A DNA stretch of 49,670 bases from Actinidia chinensis (taxonomy: Eukaryota > Streptophyta > Magnoliopsida > Ericales > Actinidiaceae). Positions 33,500 to 44,854 of this stretch are shown here, one piece after another. The DNA lies in NCBI GenBank assembly GCA_009663005.1, contig VIGQ01001431.1:7501-57170 (forward strand), given 5' to 3'. A program made the position numbers and the translations under genes. The stretch's first letter is position 1. Every line of letters begins with the position of its first letter. Under the pieces are notes generated by a model that saw only the letters and a list, made by a program, of their open reading frames with translations, had not been told where the DNA came from and searched no databases.

Positions 33500-34170
33500 G
33501 AGGGTTGAGATGGCCACGCAAAATAGGGAGCAGAGTTTGTGGCAATCTGTGAGGGACAAGCAAGGCTGACCACCCATAATCAGAGGCGTAGGAATGAACG
33601 GGGACTGCCCCAAATTTGTGGATGGATCTGAACAGAATATAGAAAACCCAGGATGAGGGAGTGAGCCTAACGTGGGTGGAGGTTCTGAAGCGAATATACG
33701 GAATCAGGATGGGATGTTCAGCAAACTAATGCAGGCCTTGATTGGAGTTTGCAGCAGCAAGCCATACGGGCAATGTATGAACGGATAATGGAAAACAACA
33801 CAACAAGCGACAAGGAGTGTTCTCAACAGGCCCACAGAGTGGTATTTCTGAGCTTAAGAGGTGGGCTCCACCAGAATTTTAAACAGAGTAGGCCACTAAT
33901 CTTTTAGAGGTCAAGTGGCCAGAGAACCCCCTGATCCTCGAAAAATTTCAGTACCACCACTGGGAAACTTGGATAAGGTTGTTGAACCTTATGAAGGAAC
34001 ATGCTACGATCAACAAGTATGTCCCAGAAGCTATAGCAATTGACATTGGCTTCAGGAAAGTGGAGTGGTTGAGTTCTTCATAATACTAAAGTTGCACCAG
34101 TAAATCGGCAGCTTCAAGGTATGAAGATAATACGAAACAACAGACAGTTTGGGGTAATAGCAACGTCAGC
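33500..34170 (+). pseudogene. Degraded gag-like region
   Basis: Starting at an ATG near 33,510 (MATQNREQSLWQSV) the sequence encodes a Gln/Asn-rich stretch (LQQQAIRAMYERIMEN near 33,745-33,795) and then LKRWAPPEF followed by ATNLLEV near 33,855-33,910. This resembles the PPEF.G..DP.EAE.W motif at the start of many gypsy gag domains. Stops and shifts break it. Location directly after a primer-binding site supports gag. No reverse transcriptase follows. Confidence 0.45.
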
Positions 34171-36345
34171 TTGGTGATGCAGGATTGTTCCCTTCTTAAA
34201 TGATGCCAATTTTAATAATAGCTATCACGTGTTCGGGGGTTTCAGTAGTCTGGACAGAAATCTTGATATGAAATATGGTGAGGCCCTACAAGAGGATTCT
34301 ACTCACAGATTCTGCAGTCCTCGGAAGAAGGAAGCAAGTGCTTAAGCCACGGTCCTCTACTAAAGCCACTTGCGATGGGAGTCAGATTTATGGAGAAACT
34401 TCTTATTCTTTTTAGTCCAATGACTACAAAGAACACTTTAGGATTCTGGCCATGCAACGAACAGCTTTCCTCTCATAACTTCAGACAGCACCTCAGTATA
34501 AAACCCAATGGTTTCAATGTTGACGAAGACAATAGTAAACTTGGTCAGGATGCAGTGTAAAACTCGTGAGAATGAGAACAATTCAACATTTGGCTGAGAA
34601 ATGAGTCATGGTGGCCATGTTGAAAGCTAAAGCTGGTCAAATTCGACCATGGTATTGGAGATGGAATGTCTTTGTTGGAAGTTCAACATGTGGATAGAGA
34701 GGACTCGAGTTTGAACCATCTTTGCTGCGATAAACCAATTCTAGCACTGGAAGGGCCAAGCTGGAAACTAGGCCAACTGCTTCCAGTTGGCATCACTTTT
34801 AATCACGGAACTGCTGATTCTTCAATGAAAAGCCAAGGACGTGTGATTCAAGGAAAACACAACGAGACAAGAGAACTGGTGATGGAAAAAGAGAAGTTCT
34901 AGCGACAGTCCATAATCAGGGGAATTTTGGTGCAGTCCAATTTTTTTGGTCAGTTTTCCCTAAACTTCTACTTAAATGGTAAAAGTGATTTAGGGGCTTA
35001 TTGCTATTTTTGTCTCTTTTCTTTTATATACTAGTATTGTTTGAGGTAGAAACTATGAAAGTACTTATTTACAGGGGTATGTGCTGGATCTTTAAGAACA
35101 CGAAAAAGAGGTAGATAATGCACTTCCAAGGGCACTCCTCCAGGTTTTCACCCCTAATAATCGAAAGGACGCACTTGCCCCCAATACACTTAGCACAAGG
35201 GGGGGAAACAAATGTGCTAACCCTCAGTCATTTGCTTCTGTTTGATAAAGCTACTCAACCTAGAAGATTTTGTAATGGGTTCAAGTGCAAAGAAAGAATT
35301 TTAGGGGTTCATCTTCTAAATGTCGAAGAAGGATCTAAGTTTTCTGGTCAGAAAGGGTTGATCTAAAAAGTATATTGAGTCATTTGACAACACATGGGTT
35401 GCCAGGCTTCACTCTAGGTAGGATGTTTTCAGGAATTATGGTGATAGCCCTAGGAAGGCAGAGGGGGCGTTTAGGCTGGATAAAACTAGTTGGTCACAGT
35501 GGAGTGGTGTTAGAATCATGCTATTTAAGGGAGTTAAATCCTAGAACGGTTCTCAACCATTGCTTTTCGGCTTTGACAATGGAGAAGAGGAGTAGAAGCA
35601 GAGAAGGGCAAGCAGTGGGTGGGTGGTGTGGAGTAGGAGGCAAGGGCTCTTATTGGAAGAGTCAGAGATCATTGGCAGGCTGGGCTGGGGCTGGGGCTGG
35701 GCTGGGGCTGAGGCAGCTTCGTTATGCAATTTTGGAGGGTGTGGAGGACGTTGATCACAAAACTAGGTTTGCAGTCAAAGGAGCAAATGAAAGCTTTGCT
35801 CATCTGACGTCCATCCTTCATGGTCACCAAAGCAGAAATCGTGAGAGGATAATAGGTGGATTTGTTTGTGATGGGCACAGGGATACCTTTGGTCGTTTCC
35901 CTTCAACTAGGATGAAGTAATGTTGGTGTTGGGTCACGTGGAAGTTTGGAAGATGTAGCCAATTTGTGGGGAGGAGGAATAGCTCTGAGTGGGTTAAGGG
36001 AGGGTTGATAGTCCATTGATTGTTGTGGGTTTCTGTTCCTGTTGTCAACCTTTGAGAAAATGCTTTTTTGGAGCTAGCAAAGTTAATTGAAGCTAAACCA
36101 GGGGTGAGAGGACGTAACGATTGTCTTGTTGGTGTGGGCTATATTCGTTTTGTTTCTTTTGTCCTTTTTGTGTTTGCCAGTCTTTCTTTTTTGTACAAGG
36201 GTGGTGGCGCCCTTTCGAGACCTTTTGTAATACAAATTTATCGTCACTCACCAACAAAATCAAAGAGTGGTAAGAAAATGGGTGGCTGGGTTATGGGCAT
36301 AATGGGTAATGTGTTATGTGGTAAAGGGGAATAGCAAGGTCGTAC
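34171..36345 (+). other. Unrecognised coding-like stretch, possibly retroelement
   Basis: Several short plus-strand frames are open (34,375-34,560; 34,666-34,902; 35,118-35,366; 35,375-35,920; 36,068-36,334). The longest, 35,375-35,920, is 181 codons and rich in Arg/Gly with a RSRSREG segment. I recognise no domain. The composition is less AT-rich than the introns nearby, and the string around 36,175-36,245 ('ttttgtacaagggtgg...ttttgtaatacaaattta') resembles the 3' end of a LINE-like element. This could be the rest of the gag-bearing element, a nested LINE, or part of the fragment found at 37,360. Confidence 0.3.
35678..35712 (+). repeat. GGGGCT short tandem repeat
   Basis: About five units of a 5-6 base motif (gctgggg/gctggg) in a row encode Ala/Gly in the open frame. 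On the other strand it is a C-rich repeat. Four-G blocks at short spacing could allow a G-quadruplex. Confidence 0.85.
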
Positions 36346-37359
36346 TTACTTGCCTTGGAGGAGAGCAAGGATTCTCACTTCAAGGATTAGTAAAATCACA
36401 CATACACAACTTCAATTTTTTATGCTCCTCCGTTATTGTGTACGTTGTCATTGATATAATGATGGGTGCCAGAGATGAAATACGTTAATCAGGTTTTTCT
36501 GGGGGGGGATGTCGTGGGAGTACTGCATTCTGGAACCTTTATTAATGGTGTGGGGTTTTGAAGGGTTGGGTTGTGAAGTTGGAAGCTGCGCTGGAATTTC
36601 AGTAAAACTATGCCTTTTTTTGATTTCTGATTGCAATTTTACTGGGAGAAGCTACAGGCTTATTTTTTTAGTCTCTACGTGCTTAGGAAGTCTAATTTAT
36701 GGATCAAGGCAAGGTACAAGAAAAGTATAAGTAAAAGATACATAGTATGCTCTCTTTGTGTGGGATTCTTTTCCTTTTCATTCAATTTATTGGTTTTCAT
36801 AATCTTTGTAGGAATGCCAATTGACCTTTCAATTTCATGACAGGACTTTTGCTGACTATTTTCCTTCTCTTTAATTCCCCTCTTCCCCTAGGAATAGGAT
36901 CGGATAAGGTTTTTCTACATAAATACAAAGGTTGCATAGCAAAGTTCAAGGTGCAATGCAGCCTGGGCTTGGGAACTTGTCCCCTGTGCTGTTTAATGTC
37001 TCCTTGATAAATCCCATCTGTATCATAGATTAGTCATTATGCACTACAAAATGCTTTGAATTTTCATTTTCATTTAATCCCCCTTCCCTTACCCCCCTCC
37101 TCGTTATTTGACAGAGCAGTGGAAAGTTCTACTAATTGTTTAAATTTTTTTTGTAATGCTGGCTGAATTTGACTTTTTGGCAGATAAGAGTCTTTTTTGA
37201 TTTTTTCAAATTGTTTAACTCCCATCTTTAGATTTCTTCATGGACATTATGCAGGGTGAGGTTTTGAGGTTGGGCATTTTTCTTAACTAGGTGATCTTAA
37301 ATCAGTTTTGACTTTGTTCATTTATTTAACTTTCTAAATTGTGGTGGGTTGAATTCTCT
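36346..37359. other. Stretch without a supported gene
   Basis: I see no family motif. A T-rich stretch before 37,340 fits an intron or leader just ahead of the coding exon at 37,360. Confidence 0.4.
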
Positions 37360-37554
37360 ATGGCCTGGGGGGGGGCACGAAGTTGGAGACAAGGTTCACA
37401 ATTTCTTTGCACTAGACAACTTGTCCCGGGGGCCAGCATCACTCACAGGTTGTTGATGGCAATTGGCCGATGGGGTAACAATCCCTTTGGCCTGAGCCAG
37501 CACATATGGGCTTACCAACTTCCAATTCAAAAATTACCATCTACAGACAATCAG
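37360..37554 (+). pseudogene. First coding exon of a plant 'dentin sialophosphoprotein-like' family gene
   Basis: Starting at the ATG at 37,360 and correcting by eye for a G run, the sequence encodes HEVGDKVHNFFALDNLSRG, then VVDGNWP and, in another frame, NNPLWP. This resembles the conserved N-terminus of a plant family of unknown function often annotated dentin sialophosphoprotein-like (N.EVGD.VHNFF.QDNLSQGQHHSQVVDGNWP.LNNNLW). A donor 'caggtattg' lies at 37,554. Nothing further of the gene is seen before myosin copy 2 starts at about 37,735. I recall the family pattern from memory, so the assignment needs a search. It seems to be a captured or residual exon, unrelated to kinase or myosin. 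Confidence 0.6.
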
Positions 37555-37734
37555 GTATTGATAATCTGGCTATTTAGCTAATTAATTACTATATTAAAAA
37601 AAACCTTTAGTTACTAATCTTGTAATGCTTTTATCAATCTCTTAGAGAAGCCGAATGATTATGTTCTGAATTTTCCTTCTATTATTATGGCTGTAAGTGA
37701 GTGTTGATATGACTTAGCCTGTGGTATTTTGCAT

Positions 37735-40700
37735 GTCCCGGAGTCTGCATGACTTGTCCAGCTAGATCATTATACTCAATGGATCTACGTCGACTTTCTT
37801 TGCTTTTAATCGATTCAAGTTCTCCTCATCTAACGATGGTCTTATGATGGAGGCAATACAAGTGTGGCAATCAATTGGAGAATTGAGTGCATGCGTGTTT
37901 TTGGTCTTTATGTTTGCTTATCGGTAACCATTGCATTTTTTGTTATATTTAGTCATAATTCTTTCTGATGATCCAACTAATGAACTAAATGGCTCCAAAT
38001 GAGTCATGTCGATCTTCAAGGGGGTAAAAGCACTCTATTCTTGCACTAGTGAAAGCGGGCTGGAAGACAGAACCAACTAAAGGCTAATATACACTACTGC
38101 TTGTTGGATGGTCGTAAAGCACCGAAGGAAGGAGCTTTTTTGGGCAGTAAGTTCTGTAGTAGATAATGTTATACTTCTTGGTTTCTATTCTGCTTAATGT
38201 TTTACATGTCACATGAGTTAGTGCGGCAGTTATCATGTAAATGCCTAAGGTTTACTCGTTGGGGTTCCAACTATGCGAATGGGCTATCTAGATTAGAAAT
38301 ACAACAGTTATGTATATCCTGGCTAACGAGTTTTTCCTGTTTGTGGTGACCTTTGGAAACATCAGTCTGTCATCTGAATGTGGACACTCACAACGGCTAT
38401 CAAGTATAAATAAGGATTTCCTCCTTGTGGCACAAAATATTATCCATTCCTAATTGATTTCACATTTTCTTTCGAGGACATGTCTAAACAGCTAATGCTT
38501 AGAAATAACTTATGACTATTTCATTAGGTGTGTCCCTCAGATTCTCCACGTTTATATCATTTTCGATAGATATCAATGTCTAAAATAGAAAACATCTGTA
38601 AAAGAACTATGTTGACTTTTTGATAAAGCACTAGAGTCGATCCTCGTGATAGTCCCAATTATAAATCCAATATCTACAAAATTCTAATCACTTTAAACAA
38701 ATAGACCACCATAACACGTGTGACCTGAAACCAACAACCCAATGCTATTTTTGAATATGCAACAAACCACCAATGTTTTGGTGATTATTTACCTCTCAAC
38801 AAATCTAATTGTATGGAACGATGGTACTATTGAAAGGAATTTATAGATTCACAATCTCGCTCTTAGATTAGATTGGTTGAACCCTTCCGCCTTTGTTTTG
38901 ATATAATAATGTGGAACCAGTTGGTTGGTGTGAGCTGCCAACTTCAGATTTTTTATGTTTTACACACATGATGTACGTTGCAGAATATTTATGATTGCCG
39001 TCCTTTTTGCATTATTTTATCTTTTGACTCTTGCTGCTATTCTTTTGATGTCCCGTATTTATCATTGAAATGCAGCCGAATCAAATTCCTTGAAGCATTT
39101 CATGCAAAAATAGTTCGATAACACTTCAAGGGAAGATTTCCTCAGTACTGTGTATTTTCTATATCCCTTTCACGTGCCATAACATAATGCACTTTCCGAA
39201 TTTGTGATAGTTTTGTTATATTGATGCTAGCAATCATATTTATTGGGCAACCATCTTTTTAAATTTGTTATTCAGTTTTGGATCAGCATTCCGGAGCCGT
39301 TAGAAACTTATCCTCTGAAGGGGTTGTTAAAAGTACGCAACTCATCGTCTTGAGAGGTCTCATGTCTGCCAATTTTCAGACTCCGAATGCAACTAATCAT
39401 TGGTTTTTACTTTATTTTTGCAGCAACAACATAGGTAGGTTTCTCTCTAGATCACTTCTTTTATAATTGCTCATCTCTGATGAAACATTTAGAACTAACA
39501 GTCAAACGTTCTTTTTTAATATTTTTTACTTTTTATCTAGAAATTGTAGATATAGGTTGGGACTGCCTAATAATACCACCATCTTAACCAATCAAATATT
39601 TATTAACCTGTCATTTGAAATTGATGCTTAGGGAGGTCGGGATTAACCCCCCCCCCCATCTTGCCACCATGAGAGCGATGGTCATTGAATAAGTCAGACA
39701 GAACAGTTTAGTCTTTCGATCCAAAATATATTTATTTCATTTTTTAGCTTCTTAAGAGTAATTGAAATAAGTTCAGTCTCTCCAGGATGCTATTTTAGAT
39801 GCGTCGTGCAATTCTTCTCCTTAAACTTTCACCTTCCGTGGAAAAGAAATTTATTAGATTCCAACAGATGACAATCTGATATCCATCTCGAACAACTGCA
39901 TATTTTTCATTGATTGGAGGTCCTGCTATTTTCTCTTTTGTGTGTGGCACTCGTATAATTAATTTTTTCCTTGTTTCAGGTTGTTTTGTTGTCATTAAAG
40001 ACTTTGCTAAAAAGCACTTATTTGTTCACGCCAGGAGAATTGTGAAGAGAAGTTTTGAAATGTTTTTGCTCAAACAATTAGCAAGATGGCTTAGCTAATA
40101 CAATATATTCCTGCTTGGTTTCCACTGGTAAGATAAGAGTGTTTGAATCGTTGCTTTCACTTCTATAGTTTATTCTTCACATGGGTTTTTGTGCCTGTAT
40201 GACACCAGGATTTAAGGTGCCATTGTGAAAGTTTAAAGCCTGGCCTAATTTTGATGTATACACAGGTCGGTCGATAAATTATCATTTCCATTGTACAAGT
40301 TGTGATTCAAAATTTTGATTGGGGTCCTAGGCTATATGTTTCTAGAACTTGAGACTAATATACATTATCCATATTCGTTGAAAAAAGTGTGACATGATAA
40401 TGTAATTAGCCACTACTTTTGGGGTGACAATTCTTCTACTCTATTTTATCTTTTCATGTCGTAGTTTTGTAGCAATTTTGATTAAATTACAAATAGAAGG
40501 TGCACCAAACATTTTAAAACTCGAGGTATAGTTCAATATTTGATCATATCTTTTAATCCAGTATCTTGACTTTAGCATTAGGTGTCATTCATGTGTTCAA
40601 GTTGGCGCAGTACAGACTTGAAGAGGATTCAACTGGCCGTTGGCAATGTCAGATGTTCTTGAATCTTTTGAAAGGTTCCCTTTTTAAGTCCTTTAATCTA

Positions 40701-41215
40701 GTCTCTTTTTTTGCCTTTAATGAGTTGTATGCCCTCGTGTTTTACTGACCTTTATTGCTTTTGGGGGGTATCCCTGCCCTTTTGACCTAGTATCGAGGAA
40801 GGAAATTTTACATAGAGGGGTATCACTGCTTGCTCAGAGTGTTTCGAAATACAAAAACGACCTGGAGACAACTGGCCATGGAGCATTCTTCACTTTAATT
40901 GGTAGGCAACAAATTTTTTTTTTTGGATGTTAGAAATGTTGAAATTTGGATTATCTTCTTTCTGGCATATTTTTTTAAGCTTCGGCTGTTCCGATATTTC
41001 TTATTTAAATTAGTATTTGAACTGATATAAGGTTTTAAAGATTTTTAAAGATTAAGGGCATGCAGTTTTTTGGATATGAGCAAATTGCTGATCCAACAAA
41101 GGGGCATCTCAAAACATACATGACACGTATCTCTACACTGAGCAGCATGCTTTGAAACCATATATACGGTCCAAAAAAAATATTCAGTCTCGTTAGTCAA
41201 ACACCATTGTGAGCT
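37735..41215 (+). pseudogene. Myosin XI-like motor domain fragment, copy 2
   Basis: The same exon order as copy 1 is seen: PGVxHDLS (37,738-37,770); MMEAIQ...IGELSACVF (37,848-37,900); the P-loop exon with SGLED/TSESGWKTEPTK (38,045-38,082) and GRKAPKEG (38,110-38,135); LEAFHAKIVR (39,090-39,120); QHSGAVRNLS and a SRGLMSANFQTP stretch from LERSRVCQ (39,280-39,400); QDAIF (39,783-39,800) and a DDN.ISISN segment (39,860-39,895); CFVVIKDFAKKHL (39,978-40,020); the exon with LEEDSTGRWQCQMFLNLL (40,615-40,675). A run of 11 C at 39,647-39,657 is absent from copy 1. Copy 2 introns differ from copy 1 by many substitutions, so these copies are older than the CDPK repeats. Confidence 0.8.
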
Positions 41216-41629
41216 GCTTGGAATAGAAAAAAAGAAAAAAACCAAATAGAACAATTGATCCCAACATAATACGCGTACTGATATGAAAATAATTATGATA
41301 AGTTGGTTGGCATCTTGTGCTGCTGTCCTTGGATTTATTCCACCCAATCACTGACCAGAAATTTGTGAAATCACACACTTTTAAGAAGCATATAACCTAA
41401 AATAAACCTTTTATTTTATTTTTTTATAAGATACGGGAACCTACATTCGGCGTATTAGATGTTCAGATGATTCCTCTATTTCTTACTTTTATGGAAGTCT
41501 AGTTAATTGATGGACACCCAAGTACATGAAATTCAGACAATTAACTCGTTTTCAGCGGGGCCATTATGGTCCTGTCATGAGGGGTTAATTTTTCGACCTG
41601 TAATGGCTAATTCTAGCACTTGGTCTCAG
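41216..41629. other. Stretch without a supported gene
   Basis: The myosin homology ends near 'caaacaccattgtgag' (41,198-41,213; compare 32,923-32,938). No recognised motif precedes the LTR. Confidence 0.4.
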
Positions 41630-42329
41630 TCAAACACCCACCACTTTTGGGGCTTAATAAAATAAGGCAACATCTTATTTACGGGTCAAACCCAACCTAT
41701 TATTGGCAAACCAACAATACTAGAGATCTACCAGGGAACCAGAAACACCATTCTCTCTGCCTTAGATGATGCCCAATGCCTTCCCTAATGTATAGGCAAA
41801 CATTATTACATAAATACACACCAACAATTGGACCGGCCGTTGCTACCCCCACTACCTAGTGAATTTGTCCTAAACAGAACACAAACCTGGCACGAATGCA
41901 ACCCAGCAGTTTGCCCATCCGGCCGTCAGTACAATGTCCTTGAGTTTTTTCTGCGAATACAAGTTCCTTCGACACATTCCCACATGCGCTCTCTCCCGAA
42001 TTTAACTGCCAAAACACCCACAATTGCTTGTATTGCATTCTTCGACCATCTCTGGCGCCCAGGCCAATTCTAAGAGCAACCAACAAGGGTTGCCCACAAT
42101 GTTTGCCTTCTTTTAGGCCGGCCCACAACATGCTGGTGCCAGTCCCCATGTCCATGCCCATGCATAGGCTTGTTGCTGCACTGGTTGAATGTCTGAGCCC
42201 ATCTTATTCACAACCCACATTGTTGTGCATTTGGCACAACTCCGCAGTTTTTTTTTGTGCCTTGCATTTTTTCGCACATCATTGTTTTGAACTATTCGCC
42301 ACCTTGACATTTTGACGGAATCACATCCC
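41630..42329 (-). mobile_element. 3' LTR of a minus-strand Ty3/gypsy derivative
   Basis: About 700 bp is homologous to 44,855-45,570. Shared landmarks include 'tgccttccctaatgtataggcaaa', 'tgctggtgccagtcc', 'catgcccatgcataggc' and 'tcgcacatcattgt'. On the minus strand a G-rich polypurine-like 'ttcgggggatg' precedes the LTR start at about 42,329. The two LTRs differ strongly by indels and substitutions. Confidence 0.7.
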
Positions 42330-43115
42330 CCGAATTCGGTGAGTCCATCAGCGACTTCATCCGCCACCAACACCACAAGTCGGATTTGATCTCTAAACCA
42401 TGCTGCAAGATAAGTGGCAGCACCCTCCCCTAGTCTCCATAATTCGCTCATATGTGATCGAATTGTGAACCAATACATCGTTCCCAAAAGCGGAACGTTC
42501 AACGACCGTGGAACGCTTATTTTCCTAGCGTTCCGAGCATAAAGTGAGGATGAAAAAAAGGCGTAGAAAAGTGAGCATAAAGGAAAACATACAGATATGG
42601 GCTTACACTATAACGAGCTAGATCCTATTTCTTCTTAGGGTTGTGACTTAAAGGTTTATTTAGGGTTTCTTTTCGTATTGGGCCCCATTAAACAATAAAA
42701 TTGTTCACCATACATTATTAAGCCCCATTTTGGTTGTAACTTCAAATTTTGTTTAGTTTTTTTTAATCTTCTAATCTAATCTTCCTATTATACAATCCCC
42801 CCCAAAAAAAAACTCTTACTACTTCATTACTCAAAAACGAAAGGATTCCTTTTTCTTTTCCCTAGGTTTTCATTTATTGTTAAACAACTTGATGACTGTG
42901 TTTATTAAACTTTTGAATTCTTATGCTACTCTTTGGATTAATTTGTTATCACATTTTTCAATTGGAGTATTCTTTCCTTGTTTACACCAAACCATATATA
43001 TACTGTATATGGTTCTGTCAAACGTATTTCGTTCCGCAACAGCAATCCGAAGAAGTTTAGCCAAGTCATACCACTTTCCATGGTTGCGTACCAGTTCCGG
43101 TTCCGGTTTCAGTTC
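42330..43115 (-). mobile_element. Internal region where pol should be; possible nested insertion
   Basis: Between the protease-linked segment and the polypurine tract I see no reverse transcriptase (no YxDD-like motif), RNase H or integrase. Most of the stretch is AT-rich and unlike the flanking gag. 'gcggaac' at 42,490 and 'gttccgc' at 43,109 are inverted, and several GTTCCG motifs lie near the edges, which may mark a nested element about 620 bp long. Confidence 0.4.
42510..42534. repeat. Perfect 8-bp inverted repeat (hairpin)
   Basis: GGAACGCT at 42,510-42,517 and AGCGTTCC at 42,527-42,534 are separated by 9 bases. No T run suggests a terminator. It may belong to the end of a nested mobile element. 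Confidence 0.75.
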
Positions 43116-43660
43116 CGCATACTGCATTGATTCGCGACCATGTAACCCTGCCCCTTCCCTGGGCCGTTTTGAACCTGAATCGCTACAAAACATCTGTCTT
43201 CCTGTTAACACCCGTACTTCGCCATGAACTTGTTGCCACAAGTCAAAAACACGGCCTGCGCATGTCTGAATCAACAACTCCCAAGATGGGTATCAAAGCC
43301 ACTTTTGGGCAAGCCCTAAAGAAGTCATTCCCTAGAATTACATTAAGTTGTCCAACAGACCCAAAAAAGTCATTCCCTACATCATTAAGTCGCCAACAGA
43401 ACCACCATCAAGTTCAGGTGGCCTACCAATCTTGACTTTGATCCCGCATCTATAGCCATGGCCCGCCGACAATGGGCCTAACCATCTTTGACTTGAATTC
43501 CCGCATCTAATAACCTGCTGCCCCGACCAAATTGTGTGTGCATTCACTGCTTGAATCACTCATGCTTTTGACAATGTTTATTATGAGGATTGCACCATCT
43601 CTCAAAAATAAAAATTATAAAGCACCTATGTCAACCATACCCACACATTAGCGCCACTAC
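43116..43660 (-). pseudogene. Ty3/gypsy protease-region remnant
   Basis: On the minus strand, between frame breaks, short motifs are found in the order of the plant gypsy aspartic protease region: MYI.NLNV near 43,680; a damaged DTGATHNF-like stretch near 43,580-43,530 ending in HTIW; AVN followed by a GY/VKIGR segment near 43,470-43,440; and VALIPILGVVDSD near 43,305-43,265 followed by a C-rich segment. The catalytic DTG is not intact. The assignment relies on the order and on the gag next to it. Confidence 0.55.
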
Positions 43661-43739
43661 GTTCAAGTTTAAAATATACATCAACCGGACAAGGTGGTCT
43701 TCTCTACAACAACGAATTGCATTTAACAAACTCGTGCAT

Positions 43740-44650
43740 TCGACAACTGCAGTGGATTGATTTAGTTGTAAGCCTAATCCGAATCAGACCCCTCTCTACT
43801 TTCAAATCAGGAACAATGCATTCAAAAGTCCTACGCTGGGCCATCCTTTGCCCGCTGCGGTCTGGTCACAATACAAACAACCCTCATTCTTTTGGCCATT
43901 TTATTTCTGTAAATCTGTAAAAAATCAAATCTCCGCCTTGGTTTGAATTTACCAGATCGTCATTCCCTCTATTTGAACGTCTTGTTGGACTCTGAAATCA
44001 AAATATTGACCAGCTTTGTAGTCAGCAATCATGACACCGGCCGATTGTAAGAGGGCAATCCTTAACGCTTAAGCGTCGCAACTCCATTGCGTCCAATTAT
44101 AACCCAATCATGAAATTGAAGAGCTTGTCTTCTCTAATAAGCATGTCCCTGATGTCCTACAATAGGAACAAGTTTGTTTCACTTACTCTCTCACTATGCC
44201 TGTATGTTAGGCGTTGCAAAGCAACTCCCTTGCAACCTAGGACGAATTGCATGGCCGGAATTGATCCTTCAACTCCTTAAGTACATTCCATGTATCAATC
44301 AATTGACGTGCCTCAAGTCCATTCACGTTCTCCATCAGAATTTAGTATCTCCAGAGAGATACATACTGGTGATTGAGACATCTCACCGTCCAGAATGCAT
44401 GCAGTCTTGAAATATTGCTCCATATCCAATAGAAAATTCTTCAACTCTTTGGCACTCTGTGCACCACTAAAGGATTTCAGTTCAGGGACCATGACTTTGT
44501 GGGAAAACATTGGCAATCCGTGGGCACTTCCAGCGACCCTTCTTTACAAGTGAAATTTCAATTCCACAGCATCAAGTTTTTCCTCAATGCTCGGACGCGT
44601 CGTAGGCATGTCTCCAACATTTTTGTAAAACGTGTTGCATTCTCGCAACC
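43740..44650 (-). pseudogene. Ty3/gypsy gag and zinc-knuckle remnant
   Basis: The minus-strand frame 44,516-44,313 encodes KVMVPELKSFSGAQSAKELK, then NFLLDMEQYFK and LDGE, a clear match to the plant gypsy gag domain (P.PF.GARNAKELENFLWDMEQYF in the family). Further along, near 43,870-43,810, GCFVC..-like and LLNALF-like segments correspond to the CCHC zinc knuckle and the following R..LNAL motif. Gag packages the element RNA into particles in the family. Frame shifts split it. Position downstream of the primer-binding site supports the call. Confidence 0.7.
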
Positions 44651-44834
44651 TGTTTTTCAATAAAATCCAATCAGGACACAAAGCAGTCCGCCACAGTAAT
44701 CCACCGATCTGCCGAAACGAGTCTCATCAAGACTGGCTCCCACCAAGGCTTTTACTTGTGTCCCTCAATCCCGAACGCAATCTATCCACCCACCCTTGTA
44801 AGAAAGTTAGTTTCAGTAGAGGAAAGTACACTTA

Positions 44835-44849
44835 ATTGCTCTATACCAC
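44835..44849 (-). other. Primer-binding site of the minus-strand element
   Basis: The minus strand reads TGGTATAGAGCAATT: the tRNA-Met type site TGGTATCAGAGCA with one base missing. It lies between the 5' LTR and gag, as expected. Confidence 0.7.
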
Positions 44850-44854
44850 ACACA

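Noticed and set aside
35375..35920. 181-codon frame as a complete gene
   Set aside because: No recognised domain, no sign of a promoter or conserved start, and neighbouring frames are broken. Kept only as an unassigned coding-like stretch.
42113..42502. 129-codon minus-strand frame as a protein gene
   Set aside because: It overlaps the 3' LTR and the polypurine tract of the retroelement. The opposite strand is also open nearby, so it is probably chance.
42877..43277. Overlapping frames of 116 and 118 codons on opposite strands
   Set aside because: Mirror-image open frames of equal length suggest composition. No motif apart from the distal end of the protease-linked region.
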